Positions 40,907 to 49,394 are shown, numbered from the stretch's first letter. The stretch is 64,000 bases of DNA from Tepidiforma thermophila (GCF_002563855.1 NZ_PDJQ01000001.1:2542001-2606000), one strand, 5' to 3'. Translations and numbers: made by a program. The notes: a model not told the origin generated them from the sequence alone.

Positions 40907-41003
40907 ACGATCCTTCATACTAGGTCGAAACGCAGGTACGGACCGGCAATGGACGGTTCAGACCGCGGATTCGCACGGTTTAGGAGCGCTGGAGGCAGTA
41001 GCT

Positions 41004-41300
41004 ATGGCTGAACGGCTGACGGAAGCGGCAATCGGGGAGGGGCTGGCGGGCCTCAGCGGGTGGAAAGCGGAGGGGACGGCGGCGATTTCGAAGACTTTCC
41101 GGCTGAAGGACCATGTGGCGGCCGTGGGGCTGGTGATGCAGGTGGCCGTGGCGGCCGAGGTGATGAATCACCACCCGGAGGTTGCGTGGGTGTACAACCG
41201 GGTGACGTTTCGGCTGAGCACTCACGATGCCGGCGGGGTGACTGCGCTTGATCTGCAGCTCGCGCGGAAAATTGAGGAGCTGGCCGGCGGGGCGGGCTGA
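41004..41300 (+). CDS. phhB: 4a-hydroxytetrahydrobiopterin (pterin carbinolamine) dehydratase
   Basis: 98 residues, GGAGG 9 bases before the ATG. The active-site signature is complete: NHHPEVAWVYNRVTFRLSTH followed by DAGGVTALD. The enzyme recycles oxidised pterin cofactor. No aromatic amino-acid hydroxylase is in the window; in many bacteria the protein stands alone, with a possible role in molybdopterin or folate metabolism. Confidence 0.92.
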   Translation: MAERLTEAAIGEGLAGLSGWKAEGTAAISKTFRLKDHVAAVGLVMQVAVAAEVMNHHPEVAWVYNRVTFRLSTHDAGGVTALDLQLARKIEELAGGAG

Positions 41301-41329
41301 CCGGGGATGACCCGGTCTTCCTGGCACGA

Positions 41330-41360
41330 CAACGGGCCGCCTTTTCGGGGCGGCCCGTTG
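41330..41360. terminator. bidirectional hairpin between convergent genes
   Basis: 12-bp perfect stem CAACGGGCCGCC / GGCGGCCCGTTG with a T-rich 7-base loop, between the dehydratase (+) and ferredoxin (-). U-tracts are lacking, so it may work with Rho or as an mRNA end protector. Confidence 0.65.
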
Positions 41361-41382
41361 CGGTGCACGCCGAGCGCGAAGA

Positions 41383-41889
41383 CTAGACGACGCCGAGCGC
41401 CTTTCGGGCGCGTGCGACGATCTGCTTTTCCTCCTCGGTGAGCTCGGACCAGTCTTTGATGATCTCTTCCTTGAGCGGGAAGATGTGGATGGCGTCCCAG
41501 CCGCAGACGTCCTCGCAGAGGCGGCAGCCGGTGCACTTCTTCTCGTCGACGGTGGAGACACCGAAAAAGTCGTCGACCCGGTCGGTGTGTTGGAGGGAGA
41601 GGGCATCGAAGGGGCAGATGTTGATGCAGAGCTCGCAGCCGGAGCCGATGCACTTCTCTTCGATGACGACGGCCCTGGGCCACTGGTCTTTTTTGAGGGA
41701 GCGGCAGACGTTGCCGTAGGTATCGAGGATGGCTTCGGGCGGACAGACGACGCCGCAGGCGCCGCAATCGATGCAGAGGGTGGGGTCGATGACGTGGAGC
41801 TGGTTGCGCTCGCCGGTGATGGCGTTCGTCGGGCACCGCTTGGTGCAGGCGGTGCAGCCGATGCAGGTTTCGACGATAGAATAGGGCAC
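41383..41889 (-). CDS. ferredoxin-type protein with four [4Fe-4S] motifs
   Basis: 168-residue iron-sulfur protein. Four cysteine groups: CIGCTACTKRCP (residues ~9-20), CIDCGACGVVCP (~39-50), CIGSGCELCINICP (~80-93, with an unusual C-x4-C spacing) and CTGCRLCEDVCG (~118-129). This suggests four cubane clusters and electron wiring rather than a simple two-cluster ferredoxin. Start GTG 41889 with GGGGGA upstream; TATGCT at 41927-41922 is a likely -10. The partner is unknown; similar proteins feed photosynthetic-type or membrane-bound reductases. Confidence 0.88.
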   Translation of the reverse strand: MPYSIVETCIGCTACTKRCPTNAITGERNQLHVIDPTLCIDCGACGVVCPPEAILDTYGNVCRSLKKDQWPRAVVIEEKCIGSGCELCINICPFDALSLQHTDRVDDFFGVSTVDEKKCTGCRLCEDVCGWDAIHIFPLKEEIIKDWSELTEEEKQIVARARKALGVV

Positions 41890-41951
41890 GAAGCGTCCCC
41901 CTGCGCGGGTGTTGGGGATTCAGCATAGCATGCCGGGCAGGGAGAGACCCG

Positions 41952-42710
41952 TCAGGGGAGGGCGGCGAGGAACGCTTCGACGGCAGCGTTGAAGGCTGCC
42001 GGGTTATCGATGTTGGCGGCGTGACCGGCGCCGGGGATGACGACTTTCTGCGCTCCCGGGATCTTCGCGGCCATGTAGTCGGTGGCGCCGAGGAAGGGCT
42101 CATCCTTTTCGCCGACGAGGACGAGGGTGGGGACGCGGATCGTTTCGAGCGATTCGATGACGCGGCTATCGAACTGGGCGAGCATGCCGCGGGCGGCGAG
42201 GGCGAGGCCTTTCGCCGAGCGGTGCTGGGCGATGCGGACTTCGGCGCCGGCGCCGAGGGCGTCGAGCCCGCGGGTTTCGAAGGCGACGGCGCGGGCTTCG
42301 GCGGTGCGGTTCCAGACTTCGCGGCCGGCAGGATTCCGGTAGCCGGGCCCGGTATCGAAGAGCATCAGTGCCCGGACACGGCCGGGGTGGGCGAGGTGGA
42401 AGGCGAGCGACATGTAACCGCCGAGGGAGAGGCCGCCGATGACGGCCGTATCGATGCCGAGGGCGTCGAGGATCGCGGCCATATCGGCGACGGTGGCGGC
42501 CTCGGAGTAGAGGGCCGGGTCATCGGGGCTGTCGGACTGGCCGTGGCCGCGCATGTCCCAGGTGATGATGCGGTAGCGGGGGGCGAGCACCTCAACCTGC
42601 CCGCGCCACATGCGCGAGGTGGCGCTGTAGCCGTGGCTGAGGAGGACGGGCGGGCCTTCGCCTGCTGCTTCGTAGAAGATGCGGACGCCGTCGCGTTCGA
42701 GGAAGGGCAC
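41952..42710 (-). CDS. alpha/beta hydrolase
   Basis: 252 residues, a compact alpha/beta hydrolase. Oxyanion loop LLSHGYSATSRMW, Ser nucleophile in GLSLGG (about residue 95), acid in VGEKDEPFLG, His in GAGHAANIDNP. It resembles 3-oxoadipate enol-lactonase-type hydrolases in length and motif order but the substrate is unknown. GTG 42710 has GGAGG upstream; TACAAT (42746-42741) is the likely -10. Confidence 0.85.
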   Translation of the reverse strand: MPFLERDGVRIFYEAAGEGPPVLLSHGYSATSRMWRGQVEVLAPRYRIITWDMRGHGQSDSPDDPALYSEAATVADMAAILDALGIDTAVIGGLSLGGYMSLAFHLAHPGRVRALMLFDTGPGYRNPAGREVWNRTAEARAVAFETRGLDALGAGAEVRIAQHRSAKGLALAARGMLAQFDSRVIESLETIRVPTLVLVGEKDEPFLGATDYMAAKIPGAQKVVIPGAGHAANIDNPAAFNAAVEAFLAALP

Positions 42711-42765
42711 AGGAGCCTCCGGGTTCGAGTCGTGGGCGGGATTGTACGCGCGGTCTGAGCCAGCG

Positions 42766-43290
42766 TCAGAGCGGGCCGCGGGCGGCGAGTTCGCGGCCGA
42801 GGAGCGCCTCGGGGGTGCCGTCGAAGGGAAACCGGCCGCGACGGACCATCCGGAGGGCGTGGAGGATGCCGCACCAGGCGGCGCGGCGGACGTCATGCGG
42901 GTAGCCCATGGCAGCGGCGCGGGCTTCGAAGACGTCGCGGTCGCGGATGTAGTGGTGCCCTCCCGGGAGGACAATGACGTCGAGATCGAGGTCGACGAAG
43001 TCGATGGTGCGGCCGGCAAGGGCGGCGGGGAGGGCGGCGTCGCACTTGGCTTCGAGGAAGCGGCCGAGTTCGTCGAACCAGTGGAGCACCGTGAGCGGCT
43101 CGCGGAGGCCGATGGTATGAATGCCGAATCCGCGCGGTTCGCCCGGTTCAGGCGGCTGTTTCTGGTGGCGCTCGGGGTCGTGAAAGACGATGAGCCAGTC
43201 GTCGCCGCGGGCGTCGATGAGGTCGCCGGGCCAGGCGGAGCGGAGGGAGCCGTCGTACTTCAGCTTGCGGACGAGGACCGGGTTCAGCAT
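42766..43290 (-). CDS. DUF402 protein
   Basis: 174 residues. The region GIHTIGLREPLTVLHWFDEL and FVDLDLDVIVLPGGHHYIRD match the DUF402 beta-barrel, whose studied members hydrolyse nucleoside di- or triphosphates with divalent metal. It starts 2 bases after the Rdx gene stop, so both are in one transcript with the nitroreductase. Confidence 0.75.
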   Translation of the reverse strand: MLNPVLVRKLKYDGSLRSAWPGDLIDARGDDWLIVFHDPERHQKQPPEPGEPRGFGIHTIGLREPLTVLHWFDELGRFLEAKCDAALPAALAGRTIDFVDLDLDVIVLPGGHHYIRDRDVFEARAAAMGYPHDVRRAAWCGILHALRMVRRGRFPFDGTPEALLGRELAARGPL

Positions 43291-43292
43291 GG

Positions 43293-43592
43293 TCAGCCGG
43301 CCGCGGGCGGATGGGGATGGCGTTTGAGGGAGGCGGCCTCTTCCGGTTCGAGGCGGGCGGCAAGGGCCTCCTTCAGCTCGGCGATCTCGGGGTAGCGGCC
43401 GGCCTGACGGCGGGAGAAGATGCGCTCGCCGTTGACGTCGACGTCGAAATCGCCGCCGCCGGCGGGGATCAGGCGGAGGTCGGCGATGTATTCACCGAAG
43501 GTGTGGAGCAGCTCGTGGGCGACCCAGAGGGCGCGCGGGAGGAAGTTGCATCGCCGGCAGTAGGTAATGGAGACGGAGAGGCGGCTGGCCAC
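43293..43592 (-). CDS. Rdx family (SelT/SelW/SelH-like) protein
   Basis: 99 residues, thioredoxin-like fold. The N-terminal motif SITYCRRCNFLPRALWVAHE has a CxxC with Cys in place of selenocysteine. GGDFDVDVNGERIFSRRQAG is the conserved C-terminal block. These proteins are thought to be redox-active but no substrate is established. GTG 43592 with GGGGGAG upstream; 20 bases after the nitroreductase. Confidence 0.9.
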   Translation of the reverse strand: MASRLSVSITYCRRCNFLPRALWVAHELLHTFGEYIADLRLIPAGGGDFDVDVNGERIFSRRQAGRYPEIAELKEALAARLEPEEAASLKRHPHPPAAG

Positions 43593-43612
43593 GGAACGGC
43601 TCCCCCGCGGGG

Positions 43613-44263
43613 CTACTGGCGCTTGTTGCCCCACTGCTCCCAGTAGGTGACGTCTTCGACGGGCTTGCGGAAGCCTTCGCCGAACTTCCCCTTCGGCCAG
43701 CCGACGGGGATGAGGGCCGCGGTTTCGACGGTTTCGGGGATGCCGAGGAGCTTGCGGATATCGTCCTGGCGGAAGCGGTGGAGCGTGGTGAGCGCGGTGC
43801 CGAGGCCAAGGGCGCGGGCGGCGAGCATGAGGTTCTGGACGGCGGGGTAGATGCTGGAACCGGCAGTGATGTCGGGCCGCTGGCCGGGGTCGACGAGGAG
43901 GCAGGCGAGGATGAGAACGGGGACTTCGTGGAGGTGGTCGGCGAGGTACTGGGCGGAGCGCATGACGCGTTCGTTGCTGGCGGCCTCTTCGGGCGGGAGG
44001 TCGGGGCGGTTGCCGTAGCCGCTGGCGACGAGGCGGTCCCAGCCTTCTTTGTACCACTCCTGAATCTGCTTCTTCTTCTCGGGGTCGGTGATGACGAGCC
44101 AGCGCCAGTTCTGGCGGTTGCCGCCGCTGGGCGCACGGGTGGCAGCCCAGAGGATCTTTTTGATGTACTCCTCGGGAACAGGGTCAGGCTTCAGGCGGCG
44201 CATGGCGCGCTGGGTTCGGATCACTTCGAAAATGTCAGTCTCGACAGGCTGGACGTCGGACAT
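43613..44263 (-). CDS. nitroreductase family FMN oxidoreductase
   Basis: 216 residues. IRTQRAMRRLKPDPVPEEYI and TRAPSGGNRQNWRWLVI are the FMN-binding start of the nitroreductase fold; LGLGTALTTLHRF and IPVGWPKGKFG close it. Members reduce quinones, nitro compounds or flavins with NAD(P)H. TAGGAT upstream plus GGAG near the ATG indicate an ordinary leadered promoter. Heads the nitroreductase-Rdx-DUF402 unit. Confidence 0.9.
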   Translation of the reverse strand: MSDVQPVETDIFEVIRTQRAMRRLKPDPVPEEYIKKILWAATRAPSGGNRQNWRWLVITDPEKKKQIQEWYKEGWDRLVASGYGNRPDLPPEEAASNERVMRSAQYLADHLHEVPVLILACLLVDPGQRPDITAGSSIYPAVQNLMLAARALGLGTALTTLHRFRQDDIRKLLGIPETVETAALIPVGWPKGKFGEGFRKPVEDVTYWEQWGNKRQ

Positions 44264-44327
44264 GGCAGTGCTCCAGGGAGGGATGTGGCGCTGATCCTAC
44301 AGGGTCAGCGGGGAGGCGCGAGGGGGC

Positions 44328-44342
44328 TATAATCCGGCGGCG
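44328..44342 (+). promoter_or_regulatory. CoA-transferase pair promoter (-10)
   Basis: Perfect TATAAT (44328-44333) with 9 bases to the ATG at 44343, so at most a few bases of leader. Confidence 0.65.
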
Positions 44343-45578
44343 ATGACGGAGCTGCCGCTTGCGGGCATCCGAGTGTGCGACCTGACGTGGGTGATCGCGG
44401 GGCCGACGGCGACGCGGATCCTGGCGGATTTCGGCGCGGAGGTGGTCCGGGTCGAGCATGGGCAGGCGGCAGACCCGATCCGGTTCGGGCGGCCGATTGC
44501 GGGAGAGCGGCCTACGCTGAACAACTCGGGATTTTTCAACTACTTCAACCGGAACAAAAAGAGCGTGCTGCTGAATGTGCGCCACCCGCTCGGGATGGAG
44601 GTGCTGGAGCGGCTGATCCGGGCGAGCGATGTGGTGATCGAGAACTTTTCGAGCGGGGTGCTGGAATCGTGGGGGCTCGACTACGCGGCGCAGCGGGCGA
44701 TCAACCCGGGGATTATCTACTGCTCGATCTCGGGGTTTGGGCACACCGGGCGGGACCGGCACTACACGACCTGGGGGCCGACGGCGCAGGCGCTCAGCGG
44801 CCTGACGCTGATGTCGGGGCTGCCGGGGAAGCCGCCTGCCGGGTGGGGGTATTCGTACCTGGACCACACCGCGGGCTACTACGCGGCGATCGCGGTCATG
44901 ATGGCGCTGCACCACCGGAATCGGACCGGCGAGGGGCAGTGGGTCGATATCGCCCAGGTTGAGACGGGGATGGTGCTGGCCGGCCCGGCAGTGCTGGACT
45001 TTACGGTGAACGGCCGGAGCTGGCTCCGGGAGGGCATGCCGCCCGGCAACCGGGCGTGGGAGCCGGCGATGGCGCCGCATAACACCTACCGGTGCGCGGG
45101 CGAGGACCGGTGGGTGGCGATTGCGGTGCGGAACGATGCGGAGTGGGAGGCGCTGCGCCGGGCGATGGGCGAGCCGGCCTGGACGGCCGATGCGCGCTTC
45201 GCAACGGCCGCGGGGCGGCTGGCGCACCAGGAGGAGCTGGACCGGGGGATCGAGGCGTGGACGCGGGAGCGGGATGCCTACGCGGTGATGGACACGCTCC
45301 AGGCCGCCGGCGTTCCGGCGGGGGTCTGCCAGACGGCGGGCGACCGGGTGGAGCGGGACCCGCAGCTGGCGGCTCGGGGCTGGTGGACGACGATGCCGCA
45401 CCCGGAGCTGGGGGATGCGGGCATTGATGGGGTGGCGCCGCGTCTCTCGAAGACGCCGGGGACGAACCGTACGGCGTCGCCGCTGATTGGCGAACACACG
45501 TACGAGGTGATGACCTCGATGCTCGGCATGAGCGCGGAGGAGTACGCGGAGCTCGAGGCGCAGGGGGTGTTCATGTGA
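44343..45578 (+). CDS. class III (CaiB/BaiF) CoA-transferase A
   Basis: 411 residues. Class III CoA-transferases move CoA between carboxylic acids through an aspartyl-CoA intermediate. GIRVCDLTWVIAGPTATRIL is the N-terminal CoA-binding part; the catalytic Asp is in SYLDHTAGYYAA near residue 175, and GEGQWVDIAQVE follows. The next gene is a second family member overlapping by 4 bases; such pairs can form heteromers, as in Chloroflexus succinyl-CoA:malate transferase. Substrates are not evident. Confidence 0.92.
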   Translation: MTELPLAGIRVCDLTWVIAGPTATRILADFGAEVVRVEHGQAADPIRFGRPIAGERPTLNNSGFFNYFNRNKKSVLLNVRHPLGMEVLERLIRASDVVIENFSSGVLESWGLDYAAQRAINPGIIYCSISGFGHTGRDRHYTTWGPTAQALSGLTLMSGLPGKPPAGWGYSYLDHTAGYYAAIAVMMALHHRNRTGEGQWVDIAQVETGMVLAGPAVLDFTVNGRSWLREGMPPGNRAWEPAMAPHNTYRCAGEDRWVAIAVRNDAEWEALRRAMGEPAWTADARFATAAGRLAHQEELDRGIEAWTRERDAYAVMDTLQAAGVPAGVCQTAGDRVERDPQLAARGWWTTMPHPELGDAGIDGVAPRLSKTPGTNRTASPLIGEHTYEVMTSMLGMSAEEYAELEAQGVFM

Positions 45579-46795
45579 GCGGGCCGCTGGCGGGGCTGCG
45601 CGTGGTTGAGCGGTGCGGGGCGCTTGGCCAGTACGCGGGAAAGCTGCTCGCGGATATGGGCGCGGACGTGGTGAAGGTGGAGCCGCCCGGGGGGAGTGAG
45701 GCGCGGGCCATCGGGCCGTTCGTCGACGACGTTCCCGGGCCGGACCGTTCGCTGAACTTCTGGTACTTCAACACGAACAAGCGGTCGGTAATGGTCGACT
45801 TCGCGGAGCAGGACGGCGCGGCGACATGGCGCGAGCTCGCTGCAGCCGCGGATATCGTGATCGAGGACGGGAAGCCGGGAGAGCTCGACCGGCTGGGGGC
45901 CGGGTACCGGGCGGTCGCGCCGCGGGCGCCCGGCCTCATCTGGTGCGCGATGACGCCGTTCGGGCAGGACGGGCCCTGGGCGCACTACGAGGCGACCGAC
46001 ATGGTCTCGCTGGCGCTGGGCGGGGCGATGATGATGAACGGGTATGACCCTGAGGACGCGGCGGACGCGCCGCCGATCCGCGGGCACGGGGACCAGGGGT
46101 ACCTGACCGCGTGCCACTATGCAGTGCAGGGCATCCTTGCCGCGCTGCTCTGGCGGGACCGGACGGGCGAGGGCCAGTTCATCGACTGCTCGGCGCACGA
46201 GGCGATCAGCAGCACAACGGAGGTTGCGCTGCCGTACTGGTTCACGCAGCGGATCAACGTCATCCGGCAGACGGGGCGGCACGCGGCGGCAACGCGGACG
46301 GAGCGGTGGCTCTACCGGGCGGGCGACGGGCGCTGGGTGCTGGTGTTCGGGGTGGGGCGGGACAACGCGAGCTGGAAGCGCATAAAGGAATGGTTCCAAT
46401 CGGAGGGGTTCGGGCTGCAGTTCGACGAGCCGCGGTTCGATGACCCGCTGAACCGGCAGGCGGCGCGGGGGAGCCCCGAGGCGGCGGAGATCTTCGCGGA
46501 GCTGGGGCGGTTCATCGCAGCGCATACGGCGGAGGAGGTGTACCGGGGCGGGCAGGAGCGGCGGCAGGCCTGGGGCATCGTCCGCAGCCCGGAAGAGGCG
46601 CTCTTCGATCCGCACTGGGAGGACCGGGGTTTCTGGGTCGACGTCGAGGGAGAGGGCCGCGAGGGACGGCCGGTGCGGATGCCGGGCGCGCCATACCGGT
46701 TCGGTGCGACGGCATGGGAGCTGCGCCGGCCAGCTCCAAAGCTGGGAGAGCATACCGCGGAGGTGCTGGCGGAGTGGCTGGGGCGCGAAACATGA
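45575..46795 (+). CDS. class III (CaiB/BaiF) CoA-transferase B
   Basis: 406 residues from a GTG in the GTGA overlap. GLRVVERCGALGQYAGKLLA and MGADVVKVEPPGGSEAR form the CoA site; the Asp of HGDQGYLTAC is the likely catalytic residue; TGEGQFIDCSAHEAIS is conserved. It is clearly homologous to, but diverged from, the gene before it. A strong terminator lies ~110 bases downstream. Confidence 0.92.
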   Translation: MSGPLAGLRVVERCGALGQYAGKLLADMGADVVKVEPPGGSEARAIGPFVDDVPGPDRSLNFWYFNTNKRSVMVDFAEQDGAATWRELAAAADIVIEDGKPGELDRLGAGYRAVAPRAPGLIWCAMTPFGQDGPWAHYEATDMVSLALGGAMMMNGYDPEDAADAPPIRGHGDQGYLTACHYAVQGILAALLWRDRTGEGQFIDCSAHEAISSTTEVALPYWFTQRINVIRQTGRHAAATRTERWLYRAGDGRWVLVFGVGRDNASWKRIKEWFQSEGFGLQFDEPRFDDPLNRQAARGSPEAAEIFAELGRFIAAHTAEEVYRGGQERRQAWGIVRSPEEALFDPHWEDRGFWVDVEGEGREGRPVRMPGAPYRFGATAWELRRPAPKLGEHTAEVLAEWLGRET

Positions 46796-46839
46796 CCGAT
46801 ACGGGGTGATAACGCCGGGTTCACAGGCGGATGTGATGA

Positions 46840-46943
46840 TGCAGGCATCGGGACGTTCCCGATGCAGCCGCCTCCCCTGTCCCCTCCGGGCGTGCTGCGT
46901 AAGGGACCTGGCGTACGGTGCCGCCAGGTCCCTTTGTTGTTTT
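46840..46943 (+). ncRNA. candidate small RNA or structured 3' UTR
   Basis: Hairpin (46845-46865), unpaired C-rich segment with two anti-Shine-Dalgarno-like CCTCC motifs, then a perfect terminator. This layout is common in trans-acting small RNAs that pair with ribosome binding sites. No convincing own promoter is seen, so it may be processed from the CoA-transferase transcript. Confidence 0.35.
46902..46943 (+). terminator. strong intrinsic terminator
   Basis: 12-bp perfect stem AGGGACCTGGCG / CGCCAGGTCCCT with 8-base loop (46902-46933), followed by TTGTTGTTTT. Confidence 0.9.
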
Positions 46944-47142
46944 CCGGCGCCCGCAGGATTCGGGATTCGCACCGGGGAGCCCCGCAATCGGGCACGGAAC
47001 GTGAAATTTTGGTCGCTGCCGCTGACGGGAGCGGCGGGGCATCGTACGGTAGGGTTCCTGTGACATCCGAACTTCACGCGGATGTGACCCGGCTGTGATG
47101 CGGGGCGTGCAGGATACACGCCATTGTGTGGGGGTGACACGC

Positions 47143-47358
47143 ATGGTCAGTGGCGCAGCGATTGCGGAACGGGTTTCGCTATACGAGGTGCTGCGAGCGC
47201 AGCATGCGTCCGTGCAGCAGCTCCGGGCGTTCGGGCTCGACCGGGACGACCTCGGTGCTTCGCTGGCAGCGGCGGCGCGGAAGGCGGGGATCAGCCCGGA
47301 TGTGCTGGCGGCGGCAATCGGCCGGAACGACCGGGAGCCGGCAGCGTCCGTCCACTGA
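47143..47358 (+). CDS. small helical protein, ScdA-N/DUF1858-like shape
   Basis: 71 residues with GGGGG upstream of the ATG. The stretch SLYEVLRAQHASVQQLRAFG then LDRDDLGASLAAAARKAGIS and DVLAAAIG has the helix pattern of the small ScdA-N/DUF1858 domains, but the cysteines typical of those are missing. The similarity is my reading, not a proven match. Palindromic TTCAC...GTGA repeats lie upstream. Confidence 0.5.
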   Translation: MVSGAAIAERVSLYEVLRAQHASVQQLRAFGLDRDDLGASLAAAARKAGISPDVLAAAIGRNDREPAASVH

Positions 47359-47376
47359 GCGGGAGCGGCGCGCTGC

Positions 47377-48030
47377 CTAGGGGATTTTGACTTCCTGGCC
47401 GACCTGGAGCGGGCAGTCGGGGCTGAAGCCGTTGGCGGCGATGAGCTCCTGGAGGGAGACACCGTAGCTGGCGGCGATGTCGGCGCAGGTATCGCCGGGC
47501 TTGACGACGTAGACCTTGCCGGAGCCGCTGGAGGAGCCGCCTGAAGACCGCGGGACGGTCGGCGTGGGGCGGACGGTGGGGTTGGAGGTGAGGCCGCCGG
47601 TGCCGCCCGCGACCGGGGTGGGTGTGGGAGCAGGGATCACGATGGAATCGCCGGGGCGGAGGTTATCGCAGGCGGTGGGGTTGGCTTTGATGAGGGCGTC
47701 GAGGCTGATGCCCTCGGCGGCGGCGATGCCGGAACAGGTATCGCCGGGCTTGACGGTGTAGGTCTTGCGCGGTGTTGGGGTGGAGGCGCCGCCCGTGGGG
47801 GTCAGCGACGCGGAGTTGCCGCCTTCGAGGATGACCTGGTTGCCCTGGATCCGGTAGAGGACCGGGTTCTGCATTGGGGTGGCCGTGGGCACACGGGCAG
47901 GGTCGGTAATCCGTTCGCCGCCGGCGGATTCCGGCTGACCCCCGCCGCCGCAGGCGGCAGCGAAGAAGCCAGCCACCATCGCGAGGGCGGCGGCAGCGGC
48001 GGTGAGGCGGCGGGGTGCGGCAATGGCCAT
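47377..48030 (-). CDS. LysM-repeat lipoprotein
   Basis: 217 residues. Signal peptide and lipobox AGFFAAAC near residue 25 predict a lipid-anchored surface protein. Two LysM peptidoglycan-binding modules, TYTVKPGDTCSGIAAAEGIS and VYVVKPGDTCADIAASYGVS, are joined by a Pro/Thr linker; both contain paired Cys. No catalytic domain is attached. The ATG at 48030 is 7 bases after a TAGCAT, so it is preferred over the ATG at 48039. Confidence 0.88.
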   Translation of the reverse strand: MAIAAPRRLTAAAAALAMVAGFFAAACGGGGQPESAGGERITDPARVPTATPMQNPVLYRIQGNQVILEGGNSASLTPTGGASTPTPRKTYTVKPGDTCSGIAAAEGISLDALIKANPTACDNLRPGDSIVIPAPTPTPVAGGTGGLTSNPTVRPTPTVPRSSGGSSSGSGKVYVVKPGDTCADIAASYGVSLQELIAANGFSPDCPLQVGQEVKIP

Positions 48031-48043
48031 GGGAACCATGCTA
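48031..48043 (-). promoter_or_regulatory. LysM lipoprotein leaderless promoter (-10)
   Basis: TAGCAT (48043-48038), 7 bases, ATG 48030. Confidence 0.5.
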
Positions 48044-48059
48044 GGACCGGGCACGGGTC

Positions 48060-49394
48060 TCAGCCAACCTCGCGGAGGAGGTCGGCGACGAGGAGATACG
48101 CGGCGTCGCCGATGGCGTCGAGGATGGCGCGGTCGATGGCCTCGACGACGTCGCGGGGCGAGTGGATGGTGGAGAAGTCGCCGGAGGTGAAGAAGACCAC
48201 TTCGACGCCGGCATCGGCGAAGCTCATATGGTCGCTGCCGGAGTTGGGCGGCAGCCGCGAGGGGACGGCATCGAGGCCGGCCGCACGGGCGAGGTCGATG
48301 GCGCGGGCGGCGGCTGACGTGTCGCCGATGACCTCAATGCGCTGGCCGATGCCGGTGACATCGAGGTTGACCATGTAGCGCGGGAGGGCATTTTCGGCGC
48401 GGAGCCGTTCGACGAGGGCGCGGCTGCCGTGGAGACCGGATTCTTCGGCGCCGAAGAGGGCGAAGCAGAGGCCGGGGCGCGGGCCGCCGACGGCGAAGGC
48501 GCGGGCAAGCTCGAGGACGTTGGCGGTGCCGCTGGCGTTGTCGTTGGCGCCGGGTGCGCCGGGGACGGTATCGAAGTGGCCGCCGACGATGACGGCGCAG
48601 GCGGCGGTGCCGGGCGGGCGGGCGATGACGTTGTAGGCCCGGGTGCCGCCCGAGGCCGGGGGCGCTGTGAGGGTAACCGGCTCGCCGGCACGGGCAGCTT
48701 CGAGGAGGGCGGCGCCGGCTTCCTGCGCGACCGAGACCACGGGGAAACGGGCGGAGAGGGTGAGATTGCCGGAGAAGGGGCCTGGCTGGTTGTTCACGAC
48801 AACCAGCCCGATGGCGCCTGCGGCGGCGACGTTCTGGTACTTGGCGGCGAAGGTGAGGCCGCCACGCTCGGCGACGGCGATGCGGCCGGTGAGATTGCGG
48901 CCAGCGATGCCGGCGTCGTCGGCGAGGCCGACGAATACGGCGGGGGCTTCGACGGTGCCGCCGGGGCTGCCGGACATGGTGAGCGCTTCGAGGGCCGCGC
49001 CGCGGACACGGACTTCGCCGACACGGAAGGGGTCGTCCTCGAAGGTGAAAGGCATGCGTTCGACGTCATAGCCGAAGGAGGCGAGCTGCGCCTCGAGGTA
49101 CTCAACGGCGCGGAGTTCAGCGGGCGTGCCAGCGACGCGGGGTTCGCGCGCGAGGGCTGCGACGTGGGCGAAGGCGAGGTCGGCGTCGTGGCCGGCGGGA
49201 CCGGACGCCTGGCCGCGGGCGGGGGGCGTGCGCGTGACAGGCGGGGCGGATGGTGACGCCGGTGCCGGAGACGATGCCGCTGCGGGCGCGGCCGTGTCGG
49301 TCGCGGCCGGGGCCACGGCGGGTTCGCGGCTGGAGCAGGCGGCAGCGAGGAGGAGCGCCGGGAGGGCCGCAAGGAGCAGGAAAGAGCGGCGCAT
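48060..49394 (-). CDS. secreted M28 family metallopeptidase
   Basis: 444 residues. Lipoprotein-type signal peptide (RRSFLLLAALPALLLAAAC), low-complexity linker, a protease-associated insert (VGLADDAGIAGRNLTGRIAV) and an M28 aminopeptidase domain. Zinc ligands and catalytic residues: HFDTVPGAPGANDNASG (His, Asp), FGAEESGLHG (catalytic Glu and metal Glu), VNLDVTG (Asp) and a late His in IHSPRD. Probably a surface di-zinc aminopeptidase. A GTG directly before the ATG (49397) would fit the leaderless pattern, TACCCT plus 7 bases. Confidence 0.9.
   Translation of the reverse strand: MRRSFLLLAALPALLLAAACSSREPAVAPAATDTAAPAAASSPAPASPSAPPVTRTPPARGQASGPAGHDADLAFAHVAALAREPRVAGTPAELRAVEYLEAQLASFGYDVERMPFTFEDDPFRVGEVRVRGAALEALTMSGSPGGTVEAPAVFVGLADDAGIAGRNLTGRIAVAERGGLTFAAKYQNVAAAGAIGLVVVNNQPGPFSGNLTLSARFPVVSVAQEAGAALLEAARAGEPVTLTAPPASGGTRAYNVIARPPGTAACAVIVGGHFDTVPGAPGANDNASGTANVLELARAFAVGGPRPGLCFALFGAEESGLHGSRALVERLRAENALPRYMVNLDVTGIGQRIEVIGDTSAAARAIDLARAAGLDAVPSRLPPNSGSDHMSFADAGVEVVFFTSGDFSTIHSPRDVVEAIDRAILDAIGDAAYLLVADLLREVG

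Larger units (their letters stand above)
46796..47142. other. 347-base gap with hairpins and repeated palindromes
   Basis: No gene seen. It holds (a) TTCACAGGCGGATGTGA at 46820-46836 and a shorter version TTCACGCGGATGTGA at 47073-47087, both palindromic TCAC...GTGA; (b) a 9-bp hairpin GCATCGGGA / TCCCGATGC at 46845-46865; (c) a C-rich single-stranded stretch with CCTCCCC and CCCCTCC (46870-46888); (d) a strong terminator at 46902-46943. Confidence 0.6.
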
